Shown in pieces: positions 43,058 to 52,210 of a DNA stretch of 64,000 nucleotides. This stretch comes from Oscillospiraceae bacterium (GTDB taxonomy: Bacteria; Bacillota; Clostridia; Oscillospirales; Oscillospiraceae). Position 1 is the stretch's first letter. Every line of letters starts with the position of its first letter. Both the position numbers and the translations under genes were made by a program. The notes beneath the pieces were generated by a model. That model had not been told where the DNA came from. It searched no databases and saw nothing but the letters and a program-made list of their open reading frames with translations. Location of the stretch: positions 1 through 64,000 of the forward strand of contig CADBKO010000001.1 of NCBI GenBank assembly GCA_902795345.1, read 5' to 3'.

Positions 43058-45151
43058 TTACACGCCGAACAGCAGGTCGCCGTAGGTCGGGAAGGGCCAG
43101 TAGGAAGCCGCCGTCACGGTCTCCGCCTCGTCGCAGACTGCCCGGAGAGCCGCCATTTTGGGCAGCACCTCGTCCCGGACGAACTGGGATTCCGCTGTAA
43201 AGTCCCCCAGAGCGTCCAGGGCGGTGACGGCCTTCTCCACATCCTCGGCGGCGGCGTCCGCCGTATCCGTGAGGCAAGAGAGCTTCTTCACCAGCTTCGT
43301 CTCATAGCGGCAGCCCATGTCGGAGCCCACGGCCTGCTTCTTCGCGGCCCCCTCCGCCAGGGAGAAGGTGAAGGCAGCCATGGCGGGGATGATCTCCTTC
43401 CGGGCCATGTCGGCCATGGTCAGGGCCTCGATGCGCACGGTGCGCACATAGTTTTCCAGCTGGATCTCGTAGCGGGAGCGAAGCTCACTCTCGGAGAAGA
43501 CGCCGTGGCGCAGGAGCATTTCCACGTTCTTCTTCTCCAGCAGCCGGGGCAGAGCGTCGGCGACGGTGCGCAGGTTCAATAGCCCCCTCTGCTCCGTAGC
43601 CTCCTTGATCCAGGCGTCGTCGTAACCGTTGCCGTTGAAGATGATGCGCTTATGGGCGATATAGGTCTCCTTGATAAGGGCGTGGAGCCTCTCGTCGAAG
43701 TTCGCCGCCCCCTCCAGGTCGTCGGCCAGCTGCCGCAGGGATTCCGCCACGGAGGCGTTGATCATGATGTTGGCGCAGGCGATGGAATCGCTGGAGCCCA
43801 CCATGCGGAATTCAAATTTGTTGCCCGTGAAGGCGAAGGGGCTGGTGCGGTTCCGGTCCGTGGTGTCCCTGGTGAAGAGAGGCAGGCTGTCCACCCCCAG
43901 CTTCAGGGTCCTGCGCTCCGCCCCGGCGTAGGGGCTGTCCGTCTCCACCGCGTCCAGCACGGCGCTGAGTTCATCTCCCAGGAACATGCTGAGGACGGCG
44001 GGAGGCGCTTCGTTGGCCCCCAGGCGGTGATCGTTGCCCGCCGTGGCCACCGCCAGGCGCAGCAGGTCCTGATATTCGTCCACCGCCTTCACCACCGCCA
44101 CCAGGAACAGGAGGAAGCGTGCGTTTTCATAGGGGGTCTCGCCGGGGGAGAGAAGGTTTTCCCCCGTGTCCGTGGACATGCTCCAGTTGTTGTGCTTGCC
44201 GCTGCCGTTGACGCCGGCAAAGGGCTTCTCGTGGAGGAGGCACACAAGGCCGTGCTTCCTCGCCACCTTCTTCATGATCTCCATGGTGAGCTGGTTGTGG
44301 TCGGTGGCTACGTTGGTGGTGGCGTAGATGGGGGCCAGCTCATGCTGGGCAGGGGCCACCTCGTTGTGCTCCGTCTTGGCCAGAATGCCCAGCTTCCAGA
44401 GCTCCTCGTTCAGCTCCTCCATGTAGGCCTGCACCCGGGGCTTGATGGCTCCGAAATAGTGGTCCTCCAGCTCCTGGCCCTTGGGGGGCTTCGCGCCGAA
44501 AAGCGTGCGGCCTGTGTAAATGAGGTCCTTCCGCTTCAGGTACATCTCCCGGTCCACCAGGAAGTATTCCTGCTCCGGGCCCACATTGGTGACCACCCGC
44601 TTCACTTCGGTGTTCCCGAAGAGCCGGAGGATGCGCAGGGCCTGGCGGTTCAGGGCCTCCATGCTCCGCAGCAGGGGGGTCTTCTTGTCCAGGGCTTCGC
44701 CTCCGTAGGAGCAGAAGGCGGTGGGGATGCAGAGGGTGTTCTCCTTGATGAAAGCATAGCTGGAGGGGTCCCAGGCGGTGTAGCCCCTGGCTTCAAAGGT
44801 GGCCCGCAGGCCGCCGGAGGGGAAGGAAGAAGCGTCCGGCTCGCCCTTGATGAGCTCCTTGCCGGAGAATTCCATGATGACCCGCCCGTCGGGCGCAGGG
44901 CTCAGGAACCCGTCGTGCTTCTCGGCGGTGATGCCGGTGAGGGGCTGGAACCAGTGGGTGAAGTGGGTGGCGCCGTTCTCCACCGCCCAGGCGCACATGG
45001 CTTCCGCCACGGCATTGGCAAGGTTCAGATCCAGGGCCTCCCCATTGTCGATGGTCTTGCGCAGGGATTTGTAAACCTTTTCGGGGAGGCGGGCGCGCAT
45101 GACCTTGTCGTCAAAGACCTTGCTGGCAAAGATTTCCGGTACGGTGGACAT
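43058..45151 (-). CDS. glnN: Type III glutamine synthetase
   Basis: The 697-residue enzyme makes glutamine from glutamate, ammonia and ATP. It is far longer than types I and II and shows type III features: [43 protein letters not shown], and a long helical C-terminus. ATG 45151 after GGAGAG is chosen over the longer frame because the leader is upstream of it. First gene of the leftward operon, driven by the promoter at 45256-45284 through an attenuator at 45195-45246, so expression is likely controlled by a glutamine or nitrogen signal. Confidence 0.96.
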   Translation of the reverse strand: MSTVPEIFASKVFDDKVMRARLPEKVYKSLRKTIDNGEALDLNLANAVAEAMCAWAVENGATHFTHWFQPLTGITAEKHDGFLSPAPDGRVIMEFSGKELIKGEPDASSFPSGGLRATFEARGYTAWDPSSYAFIKENTLCIPTAFCSYGGEALDKKTPLLRSMEALNRQALRILRLFGNTEVKRVVTNVGPEQEYFLVDREMYLKRKDLIYTGRTLFGAKPPKGQELEDHYFGAIKPRVQAYMEELNEELWKLGILAKTEHNEVAPAQHELAPIYATTNVATDHNQLTMEIMKKVARKHGLVCLLHEKPFAGVNGSGKHNNWSMSTDTGENLLSPGETPYENARFLLFLVAVVKAVDEYQDLLRLAVATAGNDHRLGANEAPPAVLSMFLGDELSAVLDAVETDSPYAGAERRTLKLGVDSLPLFTRDTTDRNRTSPFAFTGNKFEFRMVGSSDSIACANIMINASVAESLRQLADDLEGAANFDERLHALIKETYIAHKRIIFNGNGYDDAWIKEATEQRGLLNLRTVADALPRLLEKKNVEMLLRHGVFSESELRSRYEIQLENYVRTVRIEALTMADMARKEIIPAMAAFTFSLAEGAAKKQAVGSDMGCRYETKLVKKLSCLTDTADAAAEDVEKAVTALDALGDFTAESQFVRDEVLPKMAALRAVCDEAETVTAASYWPFPTYGDLLFGV

Positions 45152-45194
45152 GATGATCTCTCCTTTCGTATGATGCAGAAAAACAAACAAAAAA

Positions 45195-45246
45195 GAGAGA
45201 CCCCGACGCCGCGGACACGATGATCCGCGAGACGCCGTTGTCTCTC
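45195..45246 (-). promoter_or_regulatory. Attenuator of the glnN operon: hexaloop hairpin overlapping a terminator
   Basis: Read on the minus strand, GAGAC-AACGGC-GTCTC (45244 down to 45229) forms a 5-bp hairpin with hexaloop AACGGC only about ten bases after the -10. Alternatively GAGAGAC (45246-45240) pairs with GTCTCTC (45201-45195), enclosing a CGCGGA/TCCGCG stem, followed by TTTTTTG, a terminator. The two folds share the same 5' arm and are mutually exclusive, the logic of an attenuator. The same design appears at 45378 and 63442. Confidence 0.75.
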
Positions 45247-45255
45247 GATGGCTGC

Positions 45256-45284
45256 ATCTTACACCGCCCTTTGCAGGATGTCAA
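45256..45284 (-). promoter_or_regulatory. Promoter of the glnN operon
   Basis: On the minus strand, TTGACA (45284-45279) and TAAGAT (45261-45256) are separated by 17 bases. The predicted start of transcription lies within a few bases of the attenuator hairpin. Confidence 0.7.
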
Positions 45285-45341
45285 CCGTCAAATTGCAAAA
45301 AACCAAAATTTCATTCGGGCGAAATTTTGTCACCCTTCGGA

Positions 45342-45370
45342 TTGACAAAGAGACTTGCCGGTAGTATCTT
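45342..45370 (+). promoter_or_regulatory. Promoter of the glutamate synthase operon
   Basis: TTGACA (45342-45347) and TATCTT (45365-45370) are 17 bases apart. It is divergent from the glnN promoter with about 57 bases between the two -35 elements. The attenuator hairpin begins 8 bases after the -10. Confidence 0.7.
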
Positions 45371-45377
45371 AGGGGCA

Positions 45378-45436
45378 AGAGCAAAGGCGCTCTTCTGGTA
45401 AGCTGCGGCTTCCGGGAGGCGCCTCTGCTCTTTTTT
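45378..45436 (+). promoter_or_regulatory. Attenuator of the glutamate synthase-to-glmS operon
   Basis: AGAGC-AAAGGC-GCTCT (45378-45393) is a 5-bp hairpin with hexaloop AAAGGC. In the competing fold AGAGCA (45378-45383) pairs with TGCTCT (45426-45431), GGCGC (45386-45390) pairs with GCGCC, and a long inner stem closes on a TGCG loop; TTTTTT follows. The folds are exclusive, so an RNA-binding protein or ligand that stabilises the first hairpin would allow readthrough. Confidence 0.78.
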
Positions 45437-45468
45437 CGTTTCATTTCAAAGAAGGGGAGTTGATGGAA

Positions 45469-46563
45469 ATGCGAGCATTGGAGGGCGATTTCCGCAATCC
45501 GTCCGGCTGCGCCATCTCGGCGGTGATCTCCCGGAGCGGCGAGCGGATGAGCGGGGAGAAGATCATCGAAAGCATGAAACCCATGCACGAGCGCAGTAAC
45601 GGCCTGGGGGGCGGCTTCGCGGGCTACGGCATCTATCCGGAATATAAGGAGCTCTTTGCCCTGCACCTGTTTTTCACCGACAAGGCCGTGCGCCACGAGT
45701 GCGAGACCTATCTCCGGGGCGAGCTGGAACTGGTGAAGTCGGAGGTCATCCCCACCCGCACCATCCCCGCCATCACCGACGAACCCCTGATCTGGCGCTA
45801 TTTCGTGACCCCCCTGCGCAGCGTCCTCAGCAGCATGCAGGTGGACGAAAATGAATATATCGCCCGGGTGGTCATGCATATCAATACCTCTATCAAAGGG
45901 GCCTACGTCTTCTCCAGCGGAAAGAACATGGGGGTATTCAAGGCCGTGGGCTTCCCGGAGGACGTGGGGGAATTTTACCGGCTGGAGGAATACGGGGCCT
46001 ATTCCTGGACGGCCCATGGCCGCTATCCCACCAATACCCCCGGCTGGTGGGGCGGGGCCCATCCCTTCGCCCTGCTGGACTGGACGGTGGTGCACAACGG
46101 GGAGATCTCCTCCTACGACGCCAACCGCCGGACCATCGAAATGTACGGCTACACCTGCACCCTCCAGACGGATACGGAGGTCATCACCTATATCGCGGAC
46201 TACCTGCTGCGCAAGCAGGGCCTCACATTGGAAGAGACGGCCTCCGTGATCGCCGCCCCCTTCTGGAGCACCATCGAGGCCAGGCCCGAAGCGGAGCGGA
46301 AGCAGCTTACCTATCTCCGCACCGTCTTCCCCAGCCTTCTCATCACCGGCCCCTTTTCCATCATCCTGGGCTTCCACGGCGGGCTCATGGCCCTGAACGA
46401 CCGGCTGAAGCTGCGGAGCATGGTGACGGCGGAAAAGGGGGACCGGGTCTACATCGCCTCTGAGGAGGCGGCCATCCGGGCCATGGAGCCCGACGCGGAA
46501 AACTTCTATGCCCCAGCCGGCGGGGAGCCGGTCATCGTCCGAGTGAGAGAGGGGTGCTGCTGA
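45469..46563 (+). CDS. Glutamate synthase amidotransferase subunit (class II)
   Basis: The 364-residue protein corresponds to the glutaminase domain of glutamate synthase. The class II nucleophile is Cys near the N-terminus in NPSGCAISAVIS, about 14 residues in, so a short propeptide must be removed. TAHGRYPTNTPGWWGG and VVHNGEISSYDANRR are the conserved glutamine-site motifs. ATG 45469 is placed 9 bases after GGGGAG; ATG 45463 is too close. It supplies ammonia to the FMN subunit encoded next, the stop and next start being one base apart. This separate subunit is the archaeal/clostridial split form. Confidence 0.88.
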   Translation: MRALEGDFRNPSGCAISAVISRSGERMSGEKIIESMKPMHERSNGLGGGFAGYGIYPEYKELFALHLFFTDKAVRHECETYLRGELELVKSEVIPTRTIPAITDEPLIWRYFVTPLRSVLSSMQVDENEYIARVVMHINTSIKGAYVFSSGKNMGVFKAVGFPEDVGEFYRLEEYGAYSWTAHGRYPTNTPGWWGGAHPFALLDWTVVHNGEISSYDANRRTIEMYGYTCTLQTDTEVITYIADYLLRKQGLTLEETASVIAAPFWSTIEARPEAERKQLTYLRTVFPSLLITGPFSIILGFHGGLMALNDRLKLRSMVTAEKGDRVYIASEEAAIRAMEPDAENFYAPAGGEPVIVRVREGCC

Positions 46564-46564
46564 G

Positions 46565-48073
46565 ATGCCCGGCATTGATTATTTCTATCCCGAATTTGAA
46601 GTCGTGCGGCGGGACGAACGGTGCATCCGCTGCCGGGTCTGCGAGCGGCAGTGCGCGAACGAAGTCCACCGCTATGATCCGGAGCGGGACATGCTGATCT
46701 CCGACGAAGCCAAGTGCGTCAACTGCCAGCGCTGCGTCTCCCTCTGCCCCACCCGGGCCCTGAAGATCGTCCGTTCCGACTGCCGCCTGCGGGAAAACGC
46801 CAACTGGGACGGCGACACCATCCGGGAAGTATACAAGCAGGCTGCCTCCGGCGGCGTGCTCCTCAGCAGCATGGGCAACCCCAAGCCCCTGCCGGTCTAT
46901 TGGGACAAACTGCTCATCAACGCCTCCCAGGTCACGAACCCCTCCATCGACCCCCTGCGGGAGCCCATGGAGACCAAGGTGTTCCTGGGGAAGAAGCCGG
47001 ACAGGATGACCCGGGATGCCGGGGGAAAGCTCGTCACCGACCTGACGCCCCAGCTGGAACTGAGCATGCCTGTGATGTTCTCCGCCATGAGCTACGGCTC
47101 CATCAGCTACAACGCCCATGCCTCCCTGGCCCGGGCGGCCACGGAGATGGGCGTCTGCTACAACACCGGCGAGGGCGGCCTCCACGAGGATTTTTACAAG
47201 TATGGGCCGAATACCATCGTGCAGGTGGCCTCCGGGCGCTTCGGCGTCCATGAGGACTATCTGGAAGCGGGGGCGGCCATCGAGATCAAGATGGGCCAGG
47301 GGGCCAAGCCGGGCATCGGCGGCCACCTGCCGGGGGCCAAGGTGGGGCCGGACGTGAGCCGCACCCGCATGATCCCGGAGGGCTCCGACGCCATTTCCCC
47401 CGCCCCCCATCACGACATCTATTCCATCGAGGACCTGCGGCAGCTGGTGTGGTCCCTGAAGGAGGCCACCGGCCACCGCAAGCCGGTGATCGTCAAGGTG
47501 GCCGCCGTCCACAATATCGCGGCCATCGCCAGCGGCATCGCCCGATCCGGGGCGGACATCATCGCCATCGACGGCTTCCGGGGCGGCACCGGGGCGGCCC
47601 CCACCCGCATCCGGGACCATGTGGGCATCCCCATCGAGCTGGCCCTGGCCAGCGTGGACCAGCGCCTTCGGGACGAGGGAATCCGCAATAATGTGAGCCT
47701 GGTGGTGGGCGGGTCCATCCGTTCCAGCGCCGATGTGGTGAAGGCCGTGGCCCTGGGGGCGGATGCCTGCTATATCGCCACGGCGGCGGTGCTGGCCCTG
47801 GGCTGCCACCTCTGCCGCACCTGTCAGAGCGGCAGATGCAACTGGGGTATCGCCACCCAGCGGCCGGACCTCACGAAGCGCCTCAATCCGGACATCGGCT
47901 CGCAGCGCCTTGTGAACCTGCTGACGGCCTGGAAGCGGGAGATCATGGAACTCATGGGGGGCATGGGCATCAACTCCATCGAGGCCCTTCGGGGCAACCG
48001 CCTCATGCTCCGGGGCGTGGGCCTGAACGAGACGGAACTGCGGATCCTGGGCATTTCCCATGCAGGAGAATAA
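46565..48073 (+). CDS. Glutamate synthase FMN subunit with N-terminal ferredoxin domain
   Basis: The 502-residue protein has two 4Fe-4S binding motifs at the N-terminus (CIRCRVCERQC and CVNCQRCVSLCP), then the FMN-binding alpha/beta barrel of glutamate synthase (SYGSISYNAHASLARAA, KPGIGGHLPG, DGFRGGTGAAP). C-terminal CHLCRTCQSGRCNWG matches the 3Fe-4S region. It reduces 2-iminoglutarate, formed from 2-oxoglutarate and ammonia, to glutamate. The ferredoxin domain suggests electrons come from ferredoxin or from the dedicated Fe-S/FAD proteins encoded downstream. Confidence 0.92.
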   Translation: MPGIDYFYPEFEVVRRDERCIRCRVCERQCANEVHRYDPERDMLISDEAKCVNCQRCVSLCPTRALKIVRSDCRLRENANWDGDTIREVYKQAASGGVLLSSMGNPKPLPVYWDKLLINASQVTNPSIDPLREPMETKVFLGKKPDRMTRDAGGKLVTDLTPQLELSMPVMFSAMSYGSISYNAHASLARAATEMGVCYNTGEGGLHEDFYKYGPNTIVQVASGRFGVHEDYLEAGAAIEIKMGQGAKPGIGGHLPGAKVGPDVSRTRMIPEGSDAISPAPHHDIYSIEDLRQLVWSLKEATGHRKPVIVKVAAVHNIAAIASGIARSGADIIAIDGFRGGTGAAPTRIRDHVGIPIELALASVDQRLRDEGIRNNVSLVVGGSIRSSADVVKAVALGADACYIATAAVLALGCHLCRTCQSGRCNWGIATQRPDLTKRLNPDIGSQRLVNLLTAWKREIMELMGGMGINSIEALRGNRLMLRGVGLNETELRILGISHAGE

Positions 48074-48081
48074 CGTCCTTA

Positions 48082-48180
48082 TTCGGCGGGATCCGGCGCA
48101 GCGCCGCGAGCAAGAGGAACGCACGCCCACCGCTTTGCGGCGGGTCCCCTCGCGCGGTGCTGCTTGAGTATTCCGCCGAA
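48082..48180 (+). repeat. Intergenic 100-base palindromic unit inside the operon
   Basis: TTCGGCGG (48082-48089) and CCGCCGAA (48173-48180) bracket nested, nearly complementary segments (CAGCGCCGCGAG with CTCGCGCGGTGCTG, and CCCACCGC with GCGGCGGG). The unit is flanked by a direct repeat of ACGTCCTT (48073-48080 and 48181-48188), the look of a small inserted palindromic element with target duplication. It may instead be a structured RNA that tunes expression between the flanking genes. Confidence 0.5.
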
Positions 48181-48189
48181 ACGTCCTTC

Positions 48190-48218
48190 TCAAAACGGAA
48201 GCGGCGCTTCCGTTTTGA
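48190..48218 (+). other. Perfect 13-bp stem-loop before the Fe-S gene
   Basis: TCAAAACGGAAGC (48190-48202) and GCTTCCGTTTTGA (48206-48218) are perfectly complementary with a 3-base loop. No T-run follows, so it is more likely an RNA processing or stabilising element than a terminator, since the operon continues. Confidence 0.5.
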
Positions 48219-48263
48219 AGACGAGGAGCCTTGGGTTTTCGAGGCTCATATAAGGAGAATGTG

Positions 48264-48707
48264 ATGAAAAGAGTATATGTGAACGAAGAATGGTGCCTGG
48301 GGTGCCATCTGTGCGAATTCAACTGCGCCTTTGCCAATTCCGGCGAAAGCGACATGGTCAAGGCCCTGAAGGGCAAGCCCATCCGTCCCCGGATCCGGGT
48401 GGAGGGGGACGACAGGATCACCTACGCCGTGTCCTGCCGCCACTGCCTGGACCCCCTGTGCATCCGCAGCTGCATCTCCGGAGCCCTGCACAAGGAGGAC
48501 GGGGTGGTATGCATCGACCGGGAAAAATGCGTGGGCTGCCTCACCTGCGTCCTGGTCTGCCCCTACGGGGCGGTGCAGCCGGGTCCCGACGGGGCGGCCA
48601 TGAAATGCGAGCTCTGTCTGAAAAATGCCTGCGGGGAACCGGCCTGCGCCGCCGGCTGCCCCAACCGGGCCATCGTCTATGAGGAAAGGGAGGAGGGCCA
48701 GGCGTGA
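48264..48707 (+). CDS. 4Fe-4S dicluster electron-transfer protein of glutamate synthase
   Basis: This 147-residue protein has several cysteine groups (CLGCHLCEFNC, CRHCLDPLCIRSC, CVGCLTCVLVCP, CELCLKN and CGEPACAAGCP), the pattern of four 4Fe-4S clusters as in HycB/CooF-type electron carriers. ATG 48264 follows AGGAG. Its stop overlaps the FAD subunit start by four bases. It probably passes electrons from the FAD protein to the FMN subunit. Confidence 0.88.
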   Translation: MKRVYVNEEWCLGCHLCEFNCAFANSGESDMVKALKGKPIRPRIRVEGDDRITYAVSCRHCLDPLCIRSCISGALHKEDGVVCIDREKCVGCLTCVLVCPYGAVQPGPDGAAMKCELCLKNACGEPACAAGCPNRAIVYEEREEGQA

Positions 48708-49936
48708 AAAAGTATCTCATCATCGGCGGCAGCATCGCCGGCGTGAGCTGCGTGGAGGGCATCCGCAGCCGAGACAAGGAAGGGGAGATCACCCTCGTCA
48801 CCTCCGAGCCCTTCTCCAACTATGGGCGGCCCCTCATCTCCTACTACCTGGAGGGAAAGACGGACGTAAAGCGCATGAGCTGGCGGGGGGAAGATTTCTA
48901 TGAGCGCAACCGGGTGGACGTGCGCCATGCCGTGACGGCGGAAAAGCTGGAGCCGGAGGCGAAGCGGGTGCTCCTCTCCACGGGGGAAGCCCTCCCTTAC
49001 GACGCCCTCTGTCTCTGCCTGGGGTCCCATCCCTTCTCCCCCCGCTTCGAAGGGGTGGAGACGGTGGAAAACCGCTTCTTCTTCACCACCCTCAGCGACG
49101 CTCTGGCCCTGGAAAAGACCGTCACGAAGACCAGCCGGGTGCTCGTCGTCGGCGCGGGCTTCATCGGCCTGAAATGCGCCGAGGGGCTTCGGGACAGGGC
49201 CGGGAGCGTTACCGTCTGCGACCTGGCGGAGCATGCCATGAGCGCCAACCTGGACGCCGACTGCGCCCCCATCCTGGAAAAGCATCTGGAAGCAAACGGC
49301 CTCCGGCTCATGCTGGGGGACACGGTGGAGCGCTTTGAGGGGCAGACCGCCCATATGAAAAGCGGGCAGACCGTGGGCTTCGACGTGCTGGTGATCGCCA
49401 TCGGGACGCGGCCCAATGTTTCCCTTCTGGCGGAGGCCGGGGGCGGGGTCAACAAGGGCATCCTGGTGGGGGAGGGCATGGAGACCTCCCTGCCGGGCAT
49501 CTGGGCCGCCGGGGACTGCACGGAGAGCATGGATGTCAGCGCCGGAGCCACGGGCCTGCTGGCGGTGCTGCCCAACGCCTCCCTCCAGGGCTTCTGCGCG
49601 GGAGTAAACATGGCCGGAGGCAGCGAGAGATTCGACAAGGGGATCAAGATGAATTCCATTGGCTTCTTCGGCCTCCACATCATGAGCGCCGGCACTTACA
49701 CGGAGCCGGTCTACACGGAGCTGACGGATACGGGCTGCAAGAAGCTCTTTGCCAAAGACGGGGTGCTGACGGGCTTCATCCTCCTGGGGGACACCGCCCG
49801 GGCGGGCATCTATACTTCCCTCATCCGGGAGCGGACGCCCCTGGAGACCATCGACTTTGAAGCGGTGAAGAAAGAGCCGTCGCTGCTGCCCTTCGGGCAG
49901 GACTACCGGGCGAAGAAATTGGGAGGTGCGGTATGA
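48704..49936 (+). CDS. FAD/NAD(P)-dependent oxidoreductase subunit
   Basis: The 410-residue flavoprotein has an FAD motif IIGGSIAGVSC at the N-terminus, an NAD(P)-binding motif VVGAGFIGLKCAEGL near residue 150, and IWAAGDCTE near residue 270, as in pyridine-nucleotide-disulfide-like reductases. It starts at GTG 48704, overlapping the Fe-S gene. It plausibly oxidises NAD(P)H for glutamate synthase, the role GltD plays in bacterial enzymes, but its sequence type is different from GltD. Cofactor preference cannot be read. Confidence 0.88.
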   Translation: MKKYLIIGGSIAGVSCVEGIRSRDKEGEITLVTSEPFSNYGRPLISYYLEGKTDVKRMSWRGEDFYERNRVDVRHAVTAEKLEPEAKRVLLSTGEALPYDALCLCLGSHPFSPRFEGVETVENRFFFTTLSDALALEKTVTKTSRVLVVGAGFIGLKCAEGLRDRAGSVTVCDLAEHAMSANLDADCAPILEKHLEANGLRLMLGDTVERFEGQTAHMKSGQTVGFDVLVIAIGTRPNVSLLAEAGGGVNKGILVGEGMETSLPGIWAAGDCTESMDVSAGATGLLAVLPNASLQGFCAGVNMAGGSERFDKGIKMNSIGFFGLHIMSAGTYTEPVYTELTDTGCKKLFAKDGVLTGFILLGDTARAGIYTSLIRERTPLETIDFEAVKKEPSLLPFGQDYRAKKLGGAV

Positions 49937-50658
49937 TAAGGACCATCGACACGGCGGGCATGGATTTTACCGACCTGAACCGGCTGCTGCGTTCCTGGGA
50001 AGGGGACGCGGAGCTCCTGAACTGCCTGGGCCAGCGCTTCATCGGCGCGGGCATGGGGAAGCGGAAGCTCTCCATCCACGGCATCCCCGGCAATGCCCTG
50101 GGGGCTTACCTCAACGGGGCGGAGATCAAGGTCTTCGGCAACGCCCAGGACGCCGTGGGGGACACCATGAACGCCGGGACCATCCTTGTCCACGGCAGCA
50201 TCGGGGACACGGCGGGCTACGCCATGCGGGGCGGCAGGATCTATGTGCGGGGCAGCGCGGGCTACCGGGCGGGCATCCACATGAAGGAATACAAGGAGCA
50301 TATCCCCGTCGTCATCATCGGGGGCCGGGCGGGCTCCTTCCTGGGAGAGTACCAGGCAGGCGGGATCATCGTCGTCCTGGGGCTCCACGAGGACGGCAAG
50401 CCCATCGTGGGCAACTTCCCCTGCACGGGGATGCACGGGGGCAAGCTGTTCCTGCGCAGCCGCTGCGAGGATATCGCCTTCCCCAGGCAGGTGACGGCCC
50501 GGGCTGCAGGCCCGGAGGACCTGGCGGAGATCGACCCTTACCTCGCGGAATACTGCGCCGCCTTCGGCCTGGACAAGGCTTCGCTCCTGGACGCCCCCTT
50601 CACGGTGGTGACGCCGGACAGCGCGAACCCCTACCGGCAGATGTATGTGGCGAATTGA
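49933..50658 (+). CDS. Glutamate synthase GXGXG-domain subunit
   Basis: The 241-residue protein consists of the right-handed beta-helix domain found at the C-terminus of large GltB chains, with repeated Gly patterns such as GNALGAYLNGAEIKVFGNAQ, MRGGRIYVRGSAGYRAG and GMHGGKLFLRS. The domain is structural and lines the ammonia tunnel. ATG 49933 overlaps the preceding stop by four bases. With the amidotransferase and FMN subunits it completes a split glutamate synthase. Confidence 0.9.
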   Translation: MIRTIDTAGMDFTDLNRLLRSWEGDAELLNCLGQRFIGAGMGKRKLSIHGIPGNALGAYLNGAEIKVFGNAQDAVGDTMNAGTILVHGSIGDTAGYAMRGGRIYVRGSAGYRAGIHMKEYKEHIPVVIIGGRAGSFLGEYQAGGIIVVLGLHEDGKPIVGNFPCTGMHGGKLFLRSRCEDIAFPRQVTARAAGPEDLAEIDPYLAEYCAAFGLDKASLLDAPFTVVTPDSANPYRQMYVAN

Positions 50659-50670
50659 GAGGCAATCAGC

Positions 50671-52209
50671 ATGGAAGAAAAGGTCCTGATCCTGGATTTC
50701 GGCGGGCAGTATGACCAGCTCATCGCCCGCCGGGTGCGGGAATGTGCCGTTTACTGCGAGGTCATGCCCTGGCAGACCTCCCTAAAAGAGATCGAAGCAT
50801 TCCGGCCCGCCGCCATTATTTTTACCGGCGGGCCCCACAGCGTCTATGCCCCCGGCGCGCCGGATGTGGATCCCGGCGTTTTCGCCCTGGGCGTCCCCAT
50901 CCTGGGCATCTGCTATGGCTGCCAGCTCCTGGCCGCCCGGCTGGGGGGCGAGGTGAGCCCTGCCCGGGAGAGCACGGCCCGGGAATACGGCAAGACGGAA
51001 ACGGCCTTTTCCCTGGACTGCCCCCTGTTCCGGGGCCTGCCGGAAAAAAGCGTCACCTGGATGAGCCACGGGGACTTCATCTCCCGGCTGCCCGCCTCCT
51101 TCCGGGCCGCAGCCCGCAGCGAGGTCTGCCCCACCGCCGCCATCTGCGACGAGGTCAGGCGCTTTTACGGGGTCCAGTTCCATCCCGAGGTGCGCCATAC
51201 GGAATACGGCACGGCGATCCTTCGGAATTTCCTCTATGAGATCTGCGGCTTTCACGGCGCCTGGACCATGGGGAGCTACCGGGAGAGGGCCGTGAAGGAG
51301 CTGCGGGAAAAAATCGGCGGCGGCCGGGTGCTCCTGGCCCTCTCCGGGGGCGTGGATTCCTCCGTCTGCGCCGCGCTCCTGGCGGAAGCGGTGGAGGCGC
51401 AGCTCACCTGCGTTTTCGTGGACCACGGCCTTCTCCGCAAAAATGAGGGGGACGAGGTGGCTTCCGCCTTCGCCGGGCGGGGCGCGAAATTCGTCCGCGT
51501 GAATGCCGAGGAGCGTTTCCTGAAAAAGCTGAGCAGGGTGCAGCAGCCGGAGAGCAAGCGCAAGCGCATCGGGGAGGAGTTTATCCGGGTCTTCGAGGAG
51601 GAGAGCCAGAAGCTGGGCAGGATGGACTATCTGGCCCAGGGCACCATCTATCCCGATGTGATCGAGTCCGGCCTGGGCAGCTCCGCGGTCATCAAGAGCC
51701 ACCATAATGTGGGGGGCCTTCCCGACACCGTGGATTTCCGGGAGATCGTGGAACCCCTGCGGCTGCTGTTCAAGGATGAGGTGCGGCAGCTGGGCCGGGA
51801 GCTGGGCCTGCCGGAGAGCCTGGTGAGCCGTCAGCCCTTCCCCGGGCCCGGCCTGGCCATCCGGGTCATCGGCCCGGTGACGAAGGAAAAGCTGGAGACA
51901 CTGCGGGAGGCGGACGCCATTTTCCGGGAGGAGCTGGAGAAGGCGGGCCTGGGGGCTTCCACCGCCCAGTATTTTGCCGTACTCACCAATCTGCGCAGCG
52001 TGGGCGTCATGGGGGACGGGCGGAGCTATGACCGGGCCGTCGCCCTCCGGGCGGTGGAGACGGAGGATTTTATGACCGCCGACTGGGCCCGGCTCCCCTA
52101 TGAGGTGCTGGACCGGGTCAGCGTCCGCATCGTCAACGAGGTGAGCGGCGTCAACCGGGTGCTTTACGACATCACCTCCAAACCGCCCGCCACCGTGGAG
52201 TATGAATGA
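50671..52209 (+). CDS. guaA: GMP synthase (glutamine-hydrolysing)
   Basis: The 512-residue enzyme converts XMP to GMP. A class I amidotransferase with nucleophile Cys in [15 protein letters not shown] and VQFHPEV is followed by the ATP pyrophosphatase domain with [16 protein letters not shown] and the C-terminal dimerisation part ending KPPATVEYE. The length is normal. It overlaps the carA start region by a few bases, showing operon membership. GMP synthesis is another glutamine consumer. Confidence 0.96.
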   Translation: MEEKVLILDFGGQYDQLIARRVRECAVYCEVMPWQTSLKEIEAFRPAAIIFTGGPHSVYAPGAPDVDPGVFALGVPILGICYGCQLLAARLGGEVSPARESTAREYGKTETAFSLDCPLFRGLPEKSVTWMSHGDFISRLPASFRAAARSEVCPTAAICDEVRRFYGVQFHPEVRHTEYGTAILRNFLYEICGFHGAWTMGSYRERAVKELREKIGGGRVLLALSGGVDSSVCAALLAEAVEAQLTCVFVDHGLLRKNEGDEVASAFAGRGAKFVRVNAEERFLKKLSRVQQPESKRKRIGEEFIRVFEEESQKLGRMDYLAQGTIYPDVIESGLGSSAVIKSHHNVGGLPDTVDFREIVEPLRLLFKDEVRQLGRELGLPESLVSRQPFPGPGLAIRVIGPVTKEKLETLREADAIFREELEKAGLGASTAQYFAVLTNLRSVGVMGDGRSYDRAVALRAVETEDFMTADWARLPYEVLDRVSVRIVNEVSGVNRVLYDITSKPPATVEYE

Positions 52210-52210
52210 A

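Noticed and set aside
45195-45436. Canonical two-hairpin ANTAR target, glutamine riboswitch or T-box in the glnN/glutamate synthase leaders
   Set aside because: Only one hexaloop hairpin is visible per leader, and no T-box specifier/antiterminator or known glutamine aptamer pattern was recognised.
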